From the NCBI GenBank assembly GCA_020026225.1, contig JAHHQU010000078.1, forward strand, positions 1 through 9,396: 9,396 bases of DNA, given 5' to 3'. Each line of letters starts with the position of its first letter. The first letter of the stretch is position 1. The notes below the pieces were generated by a model, which saw only the letters and a program-made list of their open reading frames with translations, did no database searches and had not been told where the DNA came from. The position numbers and the translations under genes are program-made. Positions 6,967 through 9,396 of this stretch are shown piece by piece. This DNA is from Phocaeicola sp. Its GTDB lineage: Bacteria; Bacteroidota; Bacteroidia; Bacteroidales; Bacteroidaceae.

Positions 6967-9252
6967 ATGGACACCACGCGCTACGAATCCTGCACTCCAG
7001 CGGAAAATATCTTTGCCAATCTGTTTGTGGACACCTTCGGTGCGGAAAAAGCAGATTATCTGTGTCCACAGTATCATTTTTATGATATCTACCAGGGCAG
7101 CCGCTATGCCGACTTTATGGTAGAAGCCGGCGGCCGAAAGGTTGCGATCGAGATCGACGATGAGGCCAGCCACAACAAACAGCTGGTATCCTCGGGAAAG
7201 TTCTACGATGACCTACTCAAACAGAACAGCATGGTGCATCTGGGCTGGGATGTCTACCGCTGGGCGGTACGCCAGCTGCAAAAAGAGCCGGAGCGGGTCA
7301 AAGATGAACTGCGTGTTTTTCTGGGAACCCATCCACACTTTCAAGAAATTGAAGATTACCTGCCCAAACAGCGTGGAAAGGCGTTGGACGGTTCCAGTCT
7401 GGAGCTGAAACAGCACCAAGTAGCTGCACTGAAGGCCCTAGAAGAAATGCGCGCCAACAGTGAATCCATTGCCCTTTTGTACCATGCAACAGGAACCGGA
7501 AAGACTGTTACTGCTGTGATGGATGCCAAACGCTGCGGTGGCCGGGTACTGTTTTTAGCACATACGCAGGAACTCGTTAATCAGGCGGCTAAAACTTTCC
7601 GAGAATTGTGGCCCAGTGTTACGGTGGGTCGCTATGTGGAAGATATGAAACAGCCCAACGCCCATGTGGTTTGCGGCAGCGTGCAGAGTGTCGCCCTGCA
7701 TTTGGACAGCTTTAAGGACAGCGATTTTGACTATCTGATCGTCGATGAGGCACATCATGCCGCCGCCGATACATACCAAAAGGTTTTGTCCTATTTTAAG
7801 CCGACATTTACACTGGGGTTGACAGCTACTCCGGAACGTGCAGATGATAAAAGCATTCTGGAAATCTTCAAGAACACAGCTCACAAAATCGATATTCAGA
7901 CCGCAGTGGAGATAGGAGAACTGGTCCCTGTTCGATGCATCCGAATTCACACAAACATTGATCTGACAAAGGTTCGTTTTTGTGGTGTGCAGTACAATAT
8001 CCGTGATTTGGAAAGTCGAATTTATGTCCCGGAACGCAACCGGCTGATTGTGGATACATGGATGCAGTATGTTCAGAATAAGCGCACCGTGGTGTTTTGC
8101 GCTTCGGTCAAGCACGCAGAACAAATTGCAGAGCTGTTTCGTGAGCAAGAAATCTCTGCCGCAGCGGTATCTGGTGGTATGAAACAATCTGATCGCAAGG
8201 AATTTCAGGATCGGTTTGTGAGTCGAGAAATTGAAGTCCTCTGTGCCTGCGATTTGCTGAACGAAGGATGGGACTGCCCGGAAATCGAAGTTCTGTTCAT
8301 GGCACGCCCAACCATGTCTAAAGTGCTGTATACTCAGCAGCTCGGGCGTGGTATGCGATTATATGATGGCAAAGAGAGCTTGATGGTGTTCGATTTTGTG
8401 GACAACGCAAGTCAATACAATGCACCCTACTCTTTGCACCGGCTGTTTAAACTGAAAGAATATCAGCCCGGCAAGCTGGCTGTGGCTCCCAGCGCAAAAC
8501 GAGCCGTCGAGGACGATCTCTATGCAAAGGGTGAAAAACCAGACGCATTGATCGACTGGCCTGTGGATGCTACTGATTACGAGATAGTAGACATTTTCAA
8601 CTGGCAGGAAGAAGCCGCCGGGATGATTTCCCAAATGGAATTTGTCCGCCGGGTGGATGTTCAAACAGAAACCATCGAACGATATGTACGAGAGGGCAAG
8701 CTGGTGCCGGATTTGGTGGTTCCCATGAGTGAACACCGCACCTTCAAGTATTTTAGGGAAGAAACACTTCAAAAATACGCAGAACAGTATGGCTGGCGGC
8801 TGATCGATGACAGCAATCGTAAGGATCTATTCATGGAGATGATCCGTCAGATGGATATGAGTTATTCTTACAAGCCGGTTCTCATCAAAGCTATTTTGCT
8901 GTATGCCGATGACAAAGGTCGCGTGAAATTGGATGACATCGTAGCCTACTTCCGCTCCTTTTATGAGGGACGTCGGGCTGCTGGTCTGCTTGTGGAAAAG
9001 CCTAACAGCATCTTTGCCAAGGGCGGGTATACCGATAAGGATGCGATACGAAATATTCTGTCCAACCCCTTCAAGCGGTTTGAAGATATGCAAATGATGC
9101 GGCACACAAAAACGCTGGGAATCGTTCAGGTAGATGAATCAGTGTGGAAGCATTTGAACAAAGAAGAAAAAGCTAAAATTGAAAAAATCTGTGAGAATAA
9201 GCTGAATGCATACTATGAGCATTTGGCGAAAAAAAGAAAAGGCGGCACTTGA
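6967..9252 (+). CDS. Nuclease-helicase fusion: PD-(D/E)XK/Vsr-like domain plus superfamily 2 helicase
   Basis: A 761-residue multidomain protein. Residues 10-105 look like a Vsr/DUF559-type restriction-endonuclease fold: YADFMVEAGGRKVAIEIDDE (47-66) supplies Asp49 and Glu62, followed by H69 and a long helix, then MVHLGWDVYRW (89-99), the family's closing strand. Next comes a type III restriction/DEAD-like helicase: KQHQVAALKAL (148-158), Walker A HATGTGKTV (173-181), DEAHH (260-264), TATPER (286-291), VVFCAS (375-380), LNEGWDCPEI (431-440) and QQLGRGMRLY (457-466). After a linker, residues 631-733 form a separate module (SYSYKPVLIKAILLYAD... then FRSFYEGRRAAG... then EKPNSIFAKGGYTD) found, to my memory, at the end of many Bacillota helicases but without a named function. 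The ATG at 6967 has only a weak site, so translation is probably coupled to the preceding gene. The likely role is ATP-driven DNA degradation or sensing in defence. No methylase accompanies this pair. Confidence 0.88.
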   Translation: MDTTRYESCTPAENIFANLFVDTFGAEKADYLCPQYHFYDIYQGSRYADFMVEAGGRKVAIEIDDEASHNKQLVSSGKFYDDLLKQNSMVHLGWDVYRWAVRQLQKEPERVKDELRVFLGTHPHFQEIEDYLPKQRGKALDGSSLELKQHQVAALKALEEMRANSESIALLYHATGTGKTVTAVMDAKRCGGRVLFLAHTQELVNQAAKTFRELWPSVTVGRYVEDMKQPNAHVVCGSVQSVALHLDSFKDSDFDYLIVDEAHHAAADTYQKVLSYFKPTFTLGLTATPERADDKSILEIFKNTAHKIDIQTAVEIGELVPVRCIRIHTNIDLTKVRFCGVQYNIRDLESRIYVPERNRLIVDTWMQYVQNKRTVVFCASVKHAEQIAELFREQEISAAAVSGGMKQSDRKEFQDRFVSREIEVLCACDLLNEGWDCPEIEVLFMARPTMSKVLYTQQLGRGMRLYDGKESLMVFDFVDNASQYNAPYSLHRLFKLKEYQPGKLAVAPSAKRAVEDDLYAKGEKPDALIDWPVDATDYEIVDIFNWQEEAAGMISQMEFVRRVDVQTETIERYVREGKLVPDLVVPMSEHRTFKYFREETLQKYAEQYGWRLIDDSNRKDLFMEMIRQMDMSYSYKPVLIKAILLYADDKGRVKLDDIVAYFRSFYEGRRAAGLLVEKPNSIFAKGGYTDKDAIRNILSNPFKRFEDMQMMRHTKTLGIVQVDESVWKHLNKEEKAKIEKICENKLNAYYEHLAKKRKGGT

Positions 9253-9299
9253 TGAAAGTTTCTATGTAAAAATTCACACCGCCATAAGCAAAGAAAATA

Positions 9300-9320
9300 T
9301 CTCTGCCTCACATGCAGAGA
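9300..9320 (+). other. Small stem-loop after the helicase gene
   Basis: TCTCTGC (9300-9306) and GCAGAGA (9314-9320) form a perfect seven-base-pair stem with a seven-base loop. No T tract follows, so it is not a terminator by itself. It stands ten bases ahead of the larger hairpin at 9331-9369 and may stabilise the 3' end of the transcript, or it may belong to the leader of the next gene. Confidence 0.4.
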
Positions 9321-9327
9321 AGAGAAG

Positions 9328-9380
9328 AAGCCCCGGAAGGGATGACCGACTCGGTCACACCTTCTGGGGTTTATTTTATG
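9328..9380 (+). terminator. Rho-independent terminator-like hairpin
   Basis: CCCCGGAAGG (9331-9340) pairs with CCTTCTGGGG (9360-9369) through ten pairs including one G-T. A two-by-two mismatch follows, and TGACCG (9343-9348) pairs with CGGTCA (9352-9357) around a three-base loop, sixteen pairs in all. AAG at 9328-9330 can extend the base by pairing with the first three T residues. The tail TTTATTTTAT completes the pattern of a factor-independent terminator about 75 bases after the helicase stop. Because a possible start codon sits at 9378, the same hairpin could instead act as an attenuator or leader structure for the next gene. Confidence 0.75.
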
Positions 9381-9396
9381 TCAGAACAGATTTATT
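9378..9396 (+). CDS. Possible start of a further gene, cut by the window edge
   Basis: ATG at 9378 opens a frame reading MSEQIY that remains open to the window end, six codons in all. GGGG at 9366-9369 lies eight bases upstream, a weak ribosome binding site that would be locked in the stem of the terminator-like hairpin. Too little is visible to name a product, and the ATG may be accidental. Confidence 0.25.

Noticed and set aside
1..9396. CRISPR array, tRNA or rRNA genes.
   Set aside because: No regularly spaced direct repeats, tRNA cloverleaf or rRNA-like sequence was seen on either strand.

Overview
The window looks like an accessory (defence-island type) stretch of a Bacillota chromosome or integrative element, most likely a gut Clostridia-type organism. 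This rests on the moderately AT-rich composition, the strong GGAGG/AAAGGA-type ribosome binding sites, a canonical extended -10 promoter, and the resemblance of the proteins to families common in Clostridia. No rRNA or tRNA gene or core housekeeping gene is present to fix the genus. All genes I accept lie on the + strand.

Left edge (1-212): the 3' end of a tyrosine recombinase/integrase whose start lies outside the window, so the cargo sits directly beside a mobile-element integrase. A 180-base gap follows. It carries a very good promoter (TTGTCA, 17 bases, TATAAT with an extended -10 TG) whose -35 box is one arm of an inverted repeat.

Module A (393-6212): four tightly packed genes, with junctions of +1, +4 and -26 bases. 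They encode a 5-methylcytosine DNA methyltransferase, a ParB-like protein with an HTH-like segment, an SNF2-family helicase/translocase, and a protein ending in a DUF3883 (NO VEIN C-terminal) PD-(D/E)XK-like nuclease domain. I read this as a candidate ATP-dependent restriction-modification-like defence system. The methylase would mark self DNA, and the ParB-like protein, the translocase and the nuclease would sense and cut unmarked DNA. It shares its logic with DISARM, Dnd/Ssp and Dpd systems, but I cannot match the gene set to a named system.

Spacer (6213-6635): 423 bases without a convincing gene. It may hold decayed coding sequence, and near its right end there is a possible promoter.

Module B (6636-9252): a small MazG-like nucleoside triphosphate pyrophosphohydrolase followed 10 bases later by a 761-residue protein. 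The latter joins an N-terminal PD-(D/E)XK/Vsr-like nuclease domain to a superfamily 2 helicase and a distinct C-terminal module. This pair is visibly more GC-rich than module A, which suggests separate acquisition. It is a second candidate defence unit.

Right edge (9253-9396): a small stem-loop, then a long GC-rich hairpin with a T-rich tail that looks like the terminator of module B, then a possible start of a further gene running off the window.
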